This document shows, piece by piece, positions 1 to 6,107 of a DNA stretch of 33,610 bases. The position numbers were made by a program, and so were the translations under genes. How positions within the stretch are numbered: position 1 is the first letter of the stretch; every line of letters begins with the position of its first letter. Where the stretch lies: positions 1-33,610 of the IMG/VR virus record IMGVR_UViG_3300025132_000150. One strand, written 5' to 3'. The notes beneath the pieces are model-generated. The model was not told the origin of the DNA. It did no database searches and was given only the letters and a program-made list of their open reading frames with translations. This DNA comes from a virus.

Positions 1-10
1 GGTCTAGCCA

Positions 11-163
11 TTACTTCGCTCTACCACCGTTTTTCATATAACCCATTTTGTTTCTAACTTTTCTGGGTAATTTTTTTAAACCTTTTTGACTTGGCTTAAC
101 AGGCTTTAAAGCCTTTCCACCTTTTTTCATCATAGGTCTTTTCATCATCATTGTTCCAGGCAT
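11..163 (-). CDS. Small basic phage protein (50 aa)
   Basis: A 50-residue, Lys/Arg/Met-rich protein. It has a Met-rich start, a KKGGKALKP stretch and a C-terminal segment RKVRNKMGYMKNGGRAK. Short proteins with a PxxVRNKMGYMKNGG-like tail are common in marine phage genomes but have no known function. The start ATG overlaps the stop of the gene upstream in a TAATG junction (163-165). Its own stop overlaps a further ATG at 11-9 (reading Met-Ala-Arg) that runs off the left edge, so another gene of the same operon begins there. It is basic, so nucleic-acid or virion binding is possible, but that is inference. Confidence 0.7.
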   Translation of the reverse strand: MPGTMMMKRPMMKKGGKALKPVKPSQKGLKKLPRKVRNKMGYMKNGGRAK

Positions 164-543
164 TATTTTTTTTTACTCCTATTTGCTTTTCTTACGGCTC
201 TTCCGCCTCTTTTAGTTTTAACAATTCTACCACCTTTTTTAGCACCAGCTTGAATTCCTGGTATTACAGGATCATCGCCAACACCCATTAAAAACATAGC
301 AGGATTCATGTCTTGTCTTCTAAGTGGTTTATTTCTCATGATAGCATCTGTGTATACATTACCCATAGCCTCATCTGTAGTCATTGCTCTTCTTGCTTTT
401 GCAAAAGAATCATTTTCTATCATTCCTTTAATTCTATTTGCAGCAGCACTTCTATTTCTTAAAGCTCCTAACGCTCCTACCGCAGCAGCAGCCATTCCAG
501 CTTTGGTGTATGGGAACTTCTTACCAGCTACATTAGGCATCAT
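163..543 (-). CDS. Hypothetical basic protein, GGKKFPYTxxG type N-terminus (126 aa)
   Basis: The N-terminus VAGKKFPYTKAGMAAAA resembles a short motif (GGKKFPYTxxGxAAA) found at the start of many marine phage small proteins. The middle has a helical Ala/Arg-rich stretch. The C-terminus is strongly basic and ends in KANRSKKK. The start overlaps the upstream DUF6321-type gene by ATGA; a second ATG follows immediately, so the start could be one codon later. The stop forms TAATG with the next gene. The function is unknown; its place between the terminase subunits of the inferred circular late operon suggests a packaging or virion role, which is inference. Confidence 0.7.
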   Translation of the reverse strand: MMPNVAGKKFPYTKAGMAAAAVGALGALRNRSAAANRIKGMIENDSFAKARRAMTTDEAMGNVYTDAIMRNKPLRRQDMNPAMFLMGVGDDPVIPGIQAGAKKGGRIVKTKRGGRAVRKANRSKKK

Positions 544-842
544 GCCCTCGCTTTCTTTGCTTTGTTTCTTTTGCTAATTGCTCTCGCTTTAGCCCTTGCA
601 TCAGACTTTGATGACGCACCCCACGCTCTGAGGGAGAGCAGTAAGCGTGTGGGTTTGCCCTTCGAGTCGCGTTCTGGCCCACTATTCCCTGCCATCCGCG
701 ATAGGAAGCTCGCTCTTCTTGGGTTGTCTCCTGACTTTACTGGCGGCTTGAGGGTTCCTCCTTTGTAAGAGGCGCGACCTTTGGCGTTGAGTCCACCTTT
801 GGGGTTCTTTCCCTCTTTTCTTGTCCATGCCTCAGTCGCCAT
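540..842 (-). CDS. DUF6321-like phage protein (100 aa)
   Basis: The sequence fits a widespread phage family I recognise as DUF6321. It has an N-terminal RKEGKNPKGGLNAKGRASY, a central LKPPVKSGDNPRRASFLSRM, then GKPTRLLLSLRAWGASSK and a Lys/Ala-rich tail. Family members are about 80-110 residues, so this is full length. Function is unknown; they sit near terminase genes in many phages. It is joined to both neighbours by stop/start overlaps (TAATG at 842, ATGA at 540-543). The gene looks more GC-rich than the bulk of the window, as do the TerS gene and the control region. Confidence 0.85.
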   Translation of the reverse strand: MATEAWTRKEGKNPKGGLNAKGRASYKGGTLKPPVKSGDNPRRASFLSRMAGNSGPERDSKGKPTRLLLSLRAWGASSKSDARAKARAISKRNKAKKARA

Positions 843-1168
843 TACCAGTTCTGTCTCCCTTTACCACTGCCGCCTTTGTCAGACCTGTTATCTGCTGGCG
901 GCTCATAAGATGGAAGACCAAGGCCAGTAAAGAAATCGTTTATAAAATCATTCTCTCTTAAATCACCAATGTCCTGACCATCACGGAACTCGGAATTAGG
1001 ATTGTCACCCTGCCCATTAAAATTAACTAGCGATGAACTAGAACGCTTACGCTCAAGATTCCTCTGCTTGTTCTCATCACTAAGCTCGTATTTGCTTTTG
1101 ATAATGTCTTGGCTGGTATCCTTCGGCCCAAGATCAGGATAACTGCTACCGCCACCAAATAAGCACAT
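842..1168 (-). CDS. Hypothetical protein with Met-Cys-Leu-Phe-Gly-Gly-Gly N-terminus (108 aa)
   Basis: Starts MCLFGGGSS and is otherwise polar and probably poorly ordered. It has an acidic segment (RDGQDIGDLRENDFINDFF) and a Gly/Lys-rich tail. The N-terminus resembles that of another small late protein in this window (31182-31400, MCFGGGGS). A Cys directly after Met followed by glycines could be a modification or assembly signal, but there is no signal peptide. The RBS is weak (AGAGG, 1179-1175). It lies 107 bp downstream of the small terminase gene and overlaps the DUF6321-like gene by TAATG. Function unknown. Confidence 0.65.
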   Translation of the reverse strand: MCLFGGGSSYPDLGPKDTSQDIIKSKYELSDENKQRNLERKRSSSSLVNFNGQGDNPNSEFRDGQDIGDLRENDFINDFFTGLGLPSYEPPADNRSDKGGSGKGRQNW

Positions 1169-1275
1169 AAGACAAACCTCTCACTAAAAAAATATTATCG
1201 AACCTTTTTCGACTCTAATGTTCGTTGTAGACCACAGTGACAGTGACACCGCCGACTTTCAACCCCCCCACCGTA

Positions 1276-1647
1276 TTACGCAAGATCTATGGACACGCTA
1301 ATATCGCCAGCGTGCAAGTGCATGTGCTTGTCGGGAGCTTTGAAGCCAGCCCTGTCCAAGATGTCTTTGCTAGCCTCAAGCTGTACATACTCACTCTTAG
1401 CTCCCGATGCCAACCTCACCATCTTTGCAGCAGCAGTCGTAGCATTCAACCCGATGCTCTCACCTATCCGTTGCATCATGTACGCTTGCACATGACCCAA
1501 CCGTAAAGCCTTGCTAGCACTCACTCTACCAGATTCTCCCGCAGCATATCCCGCAAGCTTTGCTGCCTCTGTAATGCTACAGCCTGTTGCTACGAGTGTA
1601 TCCACCAGCGCAGTCTGTTTATCGGTAAGCTTCACAATCTCGGTCAT
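1276..1647 (-). CDS. terS: Terminase small subunit
   Basis: Recognises phage DNA and delivers it to the large terminase for packaging. The N-terminal half (LTDKQTALVDTLVATGCSIT, then EAAKLAGYAAGESGRVSASKAL) has the HTH layout of phage small terminases of the Terminase_2 type. The rest (GLNATTAAAKMVRLASGAK and EASKDILDRAGF) is the expected helical oligomerisation part. At about 123 residues it is normal in size. I chose the ATG at 1647 over the GTG at 1674 because a seven-G run stands just upstream as a possible ribosome site and homology-like sequence starts there. It is the first gene of the leftward late operon; the large subunit is near the right end, which supports a circular map. Confidence 0.75.
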   Translation of the reverse strand: MTEIVKLTDKQTALVDTLVATGCSITEAAKLAGYAAGESGRVSASKALRLGHVQAYMMQRIGESIGLNATTAAAKMVRLASGAKSEYVQLEASKDILDRAGFKAPDKHMHLHAGDISVSIDLA

Positions 1648-1672
1648 ACTGCCCCCCCTTGTGTTCCCCCCC

Positions 1673-1702
1673 ACTATCAGTCACTTTGTCTCGGCTTGTC
1701 AA
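1673..1702 (-). promoter_or_regulatory. Candidate late promoter for terS
   Basis: On the minus strand a perfect -35 TTGACA (1702-1697) is followed after 18 bp by a weaker -10 GATAGT (1678-1673). The predicted start is about 20 nt before the chosen terS ATG. It would drive the whole leftward late operon. The -10 matches only 4 of 6 consensus positions, so a phage activator may be needed. Confidence 0.4.
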
Positions 1703-1906
1703 CCGCACAATTCATACAACACAACGAAAGGGATTTGTCAGCCCATGCTCACCCCGAATGTCAGCGGCTGTTTTCCACCGTCTTGGTCAGTCTCCTGCCA
1801 TCTGACGAGGCTCTGACCTCGGCAAGCCCCATTATCCACATCACAACTGCCATCCAAACCCTCGCTAATCGCTCGTGGCAAGTCTCGCCCATTAGTGATT
1901 GCCAAG

Positions 1907-1946
1907 CCAGCCCGCGCTTTAGTCGCGCTTCGCGCAAGCGGGCTGG
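1907..1946. repeat. Strong GC-rich inverted repeat
   Basis: The arm CCAGCCCGC (1907-1915) pairs perfectly with GCGGGCTGG (1938-1946). A second hairpin, GCG-CTTCG-CGC, is nested inside at 1925-1935. It has no T run on the + side, so it is not an ordinary intrinsic terminator. It is the strongest structure in the control region. Confidence 0.65.
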
Positions 1947-2016
1947 GGCAATGCATCTAATGCCGCCCGAGCCTGACTTGCCTTTGGATAGCAGCCGTGA
2001 TCTGGATGGGGCATAA

Positions 2017-2036
2017 GCCGAGGGCAGTTCCTCGGC
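2017..2036 (+). promoter_or_regulatory. Hairpin just upstream of the first early gene's RBS
   Basis: GCCGAGG (2017-2023) pairs with CCTCGGC (2030-2036) around a 6-nt loop, ending about 6 nt before the ribosome site AGGAGAAC. It would cap the 5' leader of the first early gene and could affect stability or translation. It is not followed by a T run. Confidence 0.5.
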
Positions 2037-2055
2037 AGACAACAGGAGAACTAAG

Positions 2056-2445
2056 ATGACCAAGACAGTGAAAAACAACCTCGTAGCTGACATTCAGCGT
2101 GACCATGTTCTGACAAATCGAACAGTATACAGTCAACTCAATTATGAGTTCAGCAGGTTCATTAACAGTCTCAACTATTCAATCAGTAAGAAACTGGAAA
2201 AGATAGAGGAGATTGACCAAATCGTACAGGATGGACACACGTTCAACCAAGAAACTGGATCACAGATCGAACCAGACTGGGTTAAACTTGCAAATGACCG
2301 TCAGTGGAACGAGAACCAAATGGAGGTATCACAAAGACTACTCGACTACTTTGAGGAAGCTAACAGCAAACTCTTTGTAGACACTGAGGAAAAAGCACGA
2401 TCACAAGCAGAAGCATTTGAAGCACTGCAAAAGAAGATCGCTTAA
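2056..2445 (+). CDS. Hypothetical early protein (129 aa)
   Basis: The first early gene, with an excellent extended ribosome site (AGGAGAACTAAG directly before ATG). The protein is soluble, charged and almost entirely helical, with likely coiled-coil stretches (residues 40-60 and 90-128), and rich in Asn/Gln/Glu. I do not recognise a family. It is isolated as its own unit: the structured control region stands before it and a strong intrinsic terminator follows within 11 nt. This layout suggests an abundantly made early protein, perhaps host-directed; that is inference. Confidence 0.75.
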   Translation: MTKTVKNNLVADIQRDHVLTNRTVYSQLNYEFSRFINSLNYSISKKLEKIEEIDQIVQDGHTFNQETGSQIEPDWVKLANDRQWNENQMEVSQRLLDYFEEANSKLFVDTEEKARSQAEAFEALQKKIA

Positions 2446-2455
2446 CCCAAACATC

Positions 2456-2487
2456 AGCCTCACTGCTTCGGCAGTGGGGCTTTTTTT
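2456..2487 (+). terminator. Intrinsic terminator after the first early gene
   Basis: An 11-bp stem, AGCCTCACTGC with GCAGTGGGGCT (one G-T pair), closed by a TTCG tetraloop at 2467-2470 and followed by a run of seven T (2481-2487). This is a textbook rho-independent terminator on the + strand. Confidence 0.93.
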
Positions 2488-2593
2488 ATGGTCGCTCACA
2501 TGGCACACACACATCCCCAGCAAGCCGCCCCGCGAGGGGGCTGAAGATATAAAGCTGAAGCTGCTTCAGCAAATCCACAAGGAGATTTTAATT

Positions 2594-2764
2594 ATGAAAT
2601 CTACAATTGATATTGTTTTAATTTCAACGCTAGGATTTTTATTAATCCTAGCAGGATTCGATAACATTCAAAGAGGATACACACCCTATTGGGCGTTCTT
2701 ATTATGCGCCGCAGGTCTATTCATTATATGGTGGCCTCACGTTTGCAATCTATCTGATGATTAG
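2594..2764 (+). CDS. Small two-helix membrane protein (56 aa)
   Basis: The open frame extends upstream through the terminator, but the real start is the ATG at 2594, which has AAGGAG 7 nt before it. The 56-residue product has two hydrophobic segments, about residues 5-22 (IVLISTLGFLLILAGF) and 34-50 (YWAFLLCAAGLFIIWW), joined by a short polar loop and ending in Asp-Asp. I recognise no family. It could be an inner-membrane protein acting on the host early in infection. The leader contains two stem-loops (2523-2542 with a GCGA-type loop and 2554-2570 with arms GCTGAAG/CTTCAGC). Confidence 0.65.
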   Translation: MKSTIDIVLISTLGFLLILAGFDNIQRGYTPYWAFLLCAAGLFIIWWPHVCNLSDD

Positions 2765-2767
2765 GTG

Positions 2768-2808
2768 TTGCAATCTGATACACCTAGTATATACTGCAAG
2801 TATGCAGT
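2768..2808 (+). promoter_or_regulatory. Promoter with perfect 16-bp operator dyad
   Basis: The -35 TTGCAA (2768-2773) and -10 TATACT (2790-2795) are 16 bp apart. The palindrome ACTGCA-AGTA-TGCAGT (2793-2808) covers the end of the -10 and the predicted start site, the classic place for a repressor operator. The same half-sites recur at 7319-7334. It should drive the genes from 2822 onward, and is probably the target of one of the phage's own HTH regulators (5198 or 5358). Confidence 0.7.
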
Positions 2809-2821
2809 AAGGAGAACTAAC

Positions 2822-2938
2822 ATGCGTATCACAACATACAGAAAATTCTATTTAGTACCACGCTATTTCGGTACTGATCGTGGGTTCACCCTCAAATGGT
2901 TGGGCCTTGTCTTCCACTATCGTAACTCAAGATTCTAA
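2822..2938 (+). CDS. Small hypothetical protein (38 aa)
   Basis: A short gene with a near-perfect ribosome site (AAGGAGAACTAAC then ATG). The product is basic and aromatic-rich (TTYRKFYLVPRYFGTD, then a hydrophobic FTLKWLGLVF, ending in HYRNSRF). It is the first gene after the operator-bearing promoter, and the next gene's own ribosome site begins right at its stop. I do not recognise it. The strong RBS and tight packing support it as real; it may act as a leader peptide for the DUF932 gene. Confidence 0.6.
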   Translation: MRITTYRKFYLVPRYFGTDRGFTLKWLGLVFHYRNSRF

Positions 2939-2951
2939 AGGAGAACTAACT

Positions 2952-3830
2952 ATGGATGGAGTAACAGTTATAGGTAACAACCTAGTAGAAGATTGCTGGT
3001 CTTTCCCAGTAGAGACACGCAGCTTACTTGTAAAAAATGGTACATTTATATCTGAATCAATACCAGTGCCAGAGTCAATGGCTCGTTGCATTGTACGCAC
3101 TGATACTAATGATGTGCTTGGTGTGCATGGTTCTAAATACAAAGCAATCAAGCATGATGATGTAGTCAATTCAGTTATGGATGCTGTTAAACAAGCAGAC
3201 ATATCTAAAGATTACGACACAAAGATTGAAGTGTTTGACAATGGCGCAAAGCTGCGCGGCATCATTGACTTCAATGATATAACAGTCGAGCCATCAGTAG
3301 GTGACTACATTAAATTCAGATTACAATTTTTCAACTCATACGATAGTAGCTGGGCATTCCAACAGCAAGCATTCGGCTGTCGTTTGTGGTGTGACAATGG
3401 TTGCTGGGATGCTGACACTGTAGCTAATACATGGGCAAAGCATACAACCAATGTCAACGTAGAAGGTAGCGCATCCAAGATACAAGCTGGCCTTGAGGCA
3501 TTTCTAAATACGCCTGAGAAATACAAGGCATGGATGGCAACACCTGTTGACGATGATCTAGCTGAAAGCTTTTTCAAGAACACAGTCTGCCGTGTACCTA
3601 ACAAGACAAGCACATTCAAATGGAATGAGAAGCAGCTTGAAAGACTAATGGGTTATTGGTTTGCAGACAAAGCCAAGCTCGGCAATAACAAATGGGCATT
3701 GTATAATGCTCTAACATATTGGGCTAGTCACACAGACGAATCCAATTCACCAGCTAATACGCAAAGACTACGAGAGAATCAGCTATCTAAAATATTCAAG
3801 TTCAGTAGCTGGCATGCACTAACATCATAA
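2952..3830 (+). CDS. DUF932 family phage/plasmid-like protein (292 aa)
   Basis: Matches the general pattern of the DUF932 (phage/plasmid-like TIGR03299-type) family. The N-terminal part reads DTNDVLGVHGSKYKAIKHDD, where family members have a similar segment ending in Y..I.; a mid-section KLRGIIDFNDITVEPSVGDY is followed by a long C-terminal helical part. Members are usually 250-400 residues and sit in early regions of phages and plasmids. Their biochemical role is not established. I start at the ATG at 2952, with AAAGGAGAACTAACT before it, not at the upstream in-frame ATG at 2880 that overlaps the 38-aa gene. Confidence 0.75.
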   Translation: MDGVTVIGNNLVEDCWSFPVETRSLLVKNGTFISESIPVPESMARCIVRTDTNDVLGVHGSKYKAIKHDDVVNSVMDAVKQADISKDYDTKIEVFDNGAKLRGIIDFNDITVEPSVGDYIKFRLQFFNSYDSSWAFQQQAFGCRLWCDNGCWDADTVANTWAKHTTNVNVEGSASKIQAGLEAFLNTPEKYKAWMATPVDDDLAESFFKNTVCRVPNKTSTFKWNEKQLERLMGYWFADKAKLGNNKWALYNALTYWASHTDESNSPANTQRLRENQLSKIFKFSSWHALTS

Positions 3831-3848
3831 CAACAAGGAGAACTGACC

Positions 3849-4058
3849 ATGAAGATGGCATTCATAACACAAGCTAAAGATATACAACGCAACCTTCACG
3901 CTTTGCATGAACGAGCAAAAGCAGATGACTCTCAGTTTTTGTATGTAATACAGCAAGCTGTTTGGAATATTGACAAGGTTGTTAACACTTATGATGAGGT
4001 GATTCTTCGTGACACAAATGAAGAAGAAAGCTATCGCCCACCATTAAAGGAGGTATGA
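3849..4058 (+). CDS. Hypothetical early protein (69 aa)
   Basis: Ribosome site AAGGAGAACTGACC precedes the ATG. The 69-residue product is helical, with alternating hydrophobic positions (FITQAKDIQRNLHALHERAK, then FLYVIQQAVWNIDKVVNTYD), and ends acidic then basic. It probably forms a small helical bundle. It lies 18 bp after the DUF932 gene, and its stop codon is embedded in the next gene's start region (TATGATAATG). No family recognised. Confidence 0.7.
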   Translation: MKMAFITQAKDIQRNLHALHERAKADDSQFLYVIQQAVWNIDKVVNTYDEVILRDTNEEESYRPPLKEV

Positions 4059-4060
4059 TA

Positions 4061-4267
4061 ATGTCACTAATGCAACAGAGACATTTTGAATATCTTGCAG
4101 ACAAGGTAGCACCATTGCTACCTTGGCCTTCATCCATACTAGAAATGGCTGAACGCCTTGCAGATACAAACCCACGATTCAATAAGGATAAGTTCATCTC
4201 AAGAGCTACTGCTGCTTGGGAAGAAGCTCATCCTATGGAGCCATTAAACGATGATATTCCGTACTGA
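4061..4267 (+). CDS. Hypothetical early protein (68 aa)
   Basis: The start at 4061 is preferred over the ATG at 4055 because the strong site AAAGGAGG ends 7 nt before it. The protein reads MSLMQQRHFEYLADKVAPLL, then WPSSILEMAERLADTNPRFN and KFISRATAAWEEAH. It resembles small phage proteins built around a FxxLA..ia.....R..FD...F..A......, of unknown role. It overlaps the following Cys-rich gene by 17 nt. Confidence 0.7.
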   Translation: MSLMQQRHFEYLADKVAPLLPWPSSILEMAERLADTNPRFNKDKFISRATAAWEEAHPMEPLNDDIPY

Positions 4268-4559
4268 TATAAGAGGCAGACGCACTATTGAAGAATATTT
4301 AGAATGCAAAGAATGCAACAATCAAATGTTTTCTGAAGTCGATTGTTGCACTCATTGCAAGAGTGACGATCTAAAATGGATGACGCAATACACAGTCTAC
4401 AAGGTTGTGTTTGCCGAAGATGAAGGTGACGCTGTTGAAACTGCGTTAGATATGATGACTGATTTTGAAACAGCAAGTGGAAAAATTATCATTACAAATG
4501 AACAAGATTGTAAAACCCCTGTCATAGATACAGGCAAATTCATAGGAGAACTACAATGA
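4251..4559 (+). CDS. Cys-rich small protein, putative zinc ribbon (102 aa)
   Basis: Contains CKECNNQMFSEVDCCTHC (residues about 19-36), two CxxC-like pairs that could bind one zinc ion. A sheet-rich second half follows (YTVYKVVFAEDEGDAVETAL, then KIIITNEQDC). Zinc ribbons of this kind usually bind nucleic acid or protein partners; the specific role is unknown. It starts inside the preceding gene and overlaps the next one by ATGA (4556-4559), so it is translated as part of a tight cluster. Confidence 0.7.
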   Translation: MIFRTDIRGRRTIEEYLECKECNNQMFSEVDCCTHCKSDDLKWMTQYTVYKVVFAEDEGDAVETALDMMTDFETASGKIIITNEQDCKTPVIDTGKFIGELQ

Positions 4560-4915
4560 ATGTTATCGAAAGAGGCAAACAAATAGCCGATGATCTATTC
4601 GACACACCAGCATTTAAGCTAGCTCGTAGCGGTGATCCAAGCACCAGCCATGATGCTGCCGATGCACTTGATGTTAATCGCATGGAGAAAAAAGTTTATT
4701 ACGCTATCTGTACATTTACTGAGGATGGCTGCATCATGGATGATGTATTGGATAGGCTAGATCATCTTAGATACAGCACAGTTACAGCTAGATTCGCAGC
4801 CTTAAAAGAAAAAGGTTTAGTAATTAGTGACCACCGCAAAAGAAAAGGTAAGTCTGGTAGAGGTCAGTTTGTAATGTGGGGTAAAGATTTTTATAAGGAA
4901 GAAGACAATGGGTAA
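4556..4915 (+). CDS. Winged-helix DNA-binding protein (119 aa)
   Basis: The N-terminal part DPSTSHDAADALD (residues 27-39) is a motif seen in many phage small DNA-binding proteins. Residues 43-92 look like a winged helix: MEKKVYYAIC helix, DDVLDRLDHLRYSTVTARFA helix-turn-helix, LKEKGLVISD second helix and wing, with a basic tip RKRKGKSGRGQF. It could regulate phage or host promoters or help replication. The RBS is AGGAGAACTACA before the ATG. It overlaps neighbours at both ends. Confidence 0.75.
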   Translation: MNVIERGKQIADDLFDTPAFKLARSGDPSTSHDAADALDVNRMEKKVYYAICTFTEDGCIMDDVLDRLDHLRYSTVTARFAALKEKGLVISDHRKRKGKSGRGQFVMWGKDFYKEEDNG

Positions 4916-5156
4916 ATCAAAGTACCGACGCGAATCAGACAGACCTTTAGCTTCTATGTGGTATCATCATAATCTTAAACTAGAAAAGGAGAAGAAAGCT
5001 TGGCAGGGGATCAACGAAAATCTACCTGCCAACGCTTTCGCTGATGATGTAACTGTTGAAGAAGTAGGTACTTACAAGCCTTTACCTACATTAGTTTTAG
5101 GTGGTTACTCTGCATTAGGAGAATATGAAAAAGAAACACAGGACTTTGGACGATAA
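4908..5156 (+). CDS. Hypothetical early protein (82 aa)
   Basis: A basic N-terminal part (MGKSKYRRESDRPLASMWYH) with a helical segment is followed by an acidic, extended C-terminus. The RBS is a purine-rich AAGGAAGAAGAC before the ATG, which lies inside the end of the winged-helix gene. No family recognised. The gene ends 5 bp before the -35 of the promoter at 5162. Confidence 0.65.
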   Translation: MGKSKYRRESDRPLASMWYHHNLKLEKEKKAWQGINENLPANAFADDVTVEEVGTYKPLPTLVLGGYSALGEYEKETQDFGR

Positions 5157-5161
5157 CACCA

Positions 5162-5191
5162 TTGACATAGGTGCAATCTTGCAAGCATATT
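5162..5191 (+). promoter_or_regulatory. Candidate promoter for HTH genes; predicted leaderless
   Basis: A perfect -35 TTGACA (5162-5167) and a -10 CATATT (5186-5191, 4 of 6 matches) are 18 bp apart. A degenerate operator with core TGCA-ATCT-TGCA (5172-5183) lies between them. The expected transcript start, 6-7 nt after the -10, falls on or next to the ATG at 5198, which has no Shine-Dalgarno sequence. This is the arrangement of a leaderless, autoregulated repressor message. Confidence 0.45.
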
Positions 5192-5197
5192 GTTTGC

Positions 5198-5392
5198 ATG
5201 ATTACATACATGGAACAATTAGTAGATAAATCAGCGCACTTACAAATCAAATTAAAGGATGCTTTTGCTTGTGCTGGGGTGCCTGATTCTACATTTTATC
5301 GTGCAAGAATGGGTAAAGATTTGCGCTACGATACAGCTAATAAAGTAAGCGAAGCCATTGAAAAACTTTCAGCACTACAAAGTAGAGACTGA
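5198..5392 (+). CDS. Small HTH regulator, putative repressor (64 aa)
   Basis: The segment LKDAFACAGVPDSTFYRARM and following GKDLRYDTANKVSEAIEKL form a short HTH with the XRE/resolvase-like pattern: a turn at AGVPDST, a recognition helix TFYRARMG, and an amphipathic last helix. An ATG at 5198 or 5210 is the start; neither has a ribosome site, consistent with a leaderless message from the promoter just upstream. The longer open frame back to 5171 lies within the promoter and is rejected. Being small and next to a second HTH gene, it resembles a Cro/CI-type control pair, but no lysogeny genes are present. Confidence 0.6.
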   Translation: MITYMEQLVDKSAHLQIKLKDAFACAGVPDSTFYRARMGKDLRYDTANKVSEAIEKLSALQSRD

Positions 5393-5612
5393 GGTTACTG
5401 ATACATATCAAGATGTTATCAGTCAGCTTGTCACTCATAGGACAAAACAAAAGCTGACTCAAAAACATTTAGCTTACAAGATTGGATGTGCCGAATCTTT
5501 AATACATAAATGGGAGCAGCATAAGCGAGTACCATCTGGATTTTTATTCGCATGTTGGTTAGATGCACTTGGCCTTACGATCAAAGTCTATAAAAAAAAG
5601 ACTCTACGATAA
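5358..5612 (+). CDS. XRE-family HTH transcriptional regulator (84 aa)
   Basis: Classic Cro/CI-type HTH in residues about 20-70: ISQLVTHRTKQKLTQKHLAY, then KIGCAESLIHKWEQHKRVPS and a final helix FLFACWLDALGL. The TQKHLAYKIGC turn and the SLIHKWEQ recognition helix are the family's key elements. It starts with TTG at 5358 inside the previous HTH gene (35-nt overlap); no better in-frame ATG exists before the HTH. It is a candidate binder of the TGCA-N4-TGCA operators at 2793, 5172 and 7319. Confidence 0.75.
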   Translation: MKNFQHYKVETEVTDTYQDVISQLVTHRTKQKLTQKHLAYKIGCAESLIHKWEQHKRVPSGFLFACWLDALGLTIKVYKKKTLR

Positions 5613-5898
5613 AGTAGGTGCATCATATCCATGTGATGCTTGCGGAAATAAAACTCCTTGGTTTGTATGCATATTAGCTACAGAAAAACCAACAACCTAT
5701 CATACAATTTGTATTGATTGTTACGAGGCAGAAACATGGCAAGCAAAAGTCGCGCAAAAGGAGACTACCACGAAAGATCATTCGTCAAATGGCTACAGAA
5801 ACTTGGCTTCAAGGCGAAGAGGCAACCTCTCAGTGGAGCGTTGGGAGGCGAATATACAGGAGACATCTTATGGAGAATCAAAGAAGCCACGTTGGTAG
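5563..5898 (+). CDS. Putative zinc-binding protein overlapping the resolvase gene (111 aa)
   Basis: Residues 24-54 hold two CxxC pairs: YPCDACGNKTPWFVC and then TYHTICIDCYEAETW. This pattern looks like a real zinc-binding unit. The frame then stays open for about 160 nt over the start of the Hjc-like gene, where its translation looks random, so the C-terminal half may be only a by-product of the overlap. The first ATG (5563) lies inside the XRE gene and has no clear RBS; the start is uncertain. Function unknown. Confidence 0.45.
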   Translation: MHLALRSKSIKKRLYDKVGASYPCDACGNKTPWFVCILATEKPTTYHTICIDCYEAETWQAKVAQKETTTKDHSSNGYRNLASRRRGNLSVERWEANIQETSYGESKKPRW

Positions 5899-6107
5899 TC
5901 GAAGTAAAGTACAGAAATAAATCAAACTTCCCTAATCCTTTTACTGTAGTTAGAGACGTATTGTTTTACAAACGCAGAGAAGGAAAACCTAAAACACTTA
6001 TCATCTTTGATGGTGATGTCTTTGAAGAAAAGATAGCACCATTATTGCAGGAGAACTACAATGGCATTCTTACTAATGGCGAGGGCAATCAAGTCAGAGA
6101 TACCTGA
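5736..6107 (+). CDS. Hjc-like Holliday junction resolvase / PD-(D/E)XK nuclease (123 aa)
   Basis: The layout fits archaeal-Hjc-type and phage resolvases: KGDYHERSFVKWLQKLGF with catalytic Glu13, GALGGEYTGDI with Asp43, and LVVEVKYR with the E-x-K pair Glu57/Lys59. It would cut branched DNA during recombination-based replication or before packaging. The ATG at 5736 fits the conserved start (MASKSRAKGD); the upstream in-frame ATG at 5718 adds six non-conserved residues. It overlaps the replication initiator gene by 47 nt, placing it with the replication genes. Confidence 0.75.
   Translation: MASKSRAKGDYHERSFVKWLQKLGFKAKRQPLSGALGGEYTGDILWRIKEATLVVEVKYRNKSNFPNPFTVVRDVLFYKRREGKPKTLIIFDGDVFEEKIAPLLQENYNGILTNGEGNQVRDT

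Larger units (their letters stand above)
1648..2055. other. Divergent control region, gene-free
   Basis: About 400 bp separating the leftward terminase gene from the rightward early genes. It is visibly richer in G+C than its surroundings and holds several stem-loops (1907-1946, 2017-2036), two seven-base C runs (1653-1659 and 1666-1672 on the plus strand) and a candidate leftward promoter. Long open frames exist on both strands here, but their translations look like low-complexity shadows without start signals, so I call none. A packaging site (pac/cos), a replication or transcription control element, or a structured RNA are all possible; the sequence does not decide among them. Confidence 0.6.

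Noticed and set aside
1215-1262. A 15-codon frame (TTG start, MKVGGVTVTVVYNEH) between terS and the 108-aa gene
   Set aside because: A G-run could serve as its ribosome site, but it is too short to support as a gene; it may be a remnant.
1696-2093. Long open frames on both strands in the control region
   Set aside because: Their translations are low-complexity with no family resemblance or ribosome sites, and the DNA is dominated by hairpins.
5125-5229. A 34-codon frame starting after AGGAGAAT
   Set aside because: The RBS is only 2 nt from the ATG, and the frame runs through the promoter and start of the HTH gene; no family resemblance.
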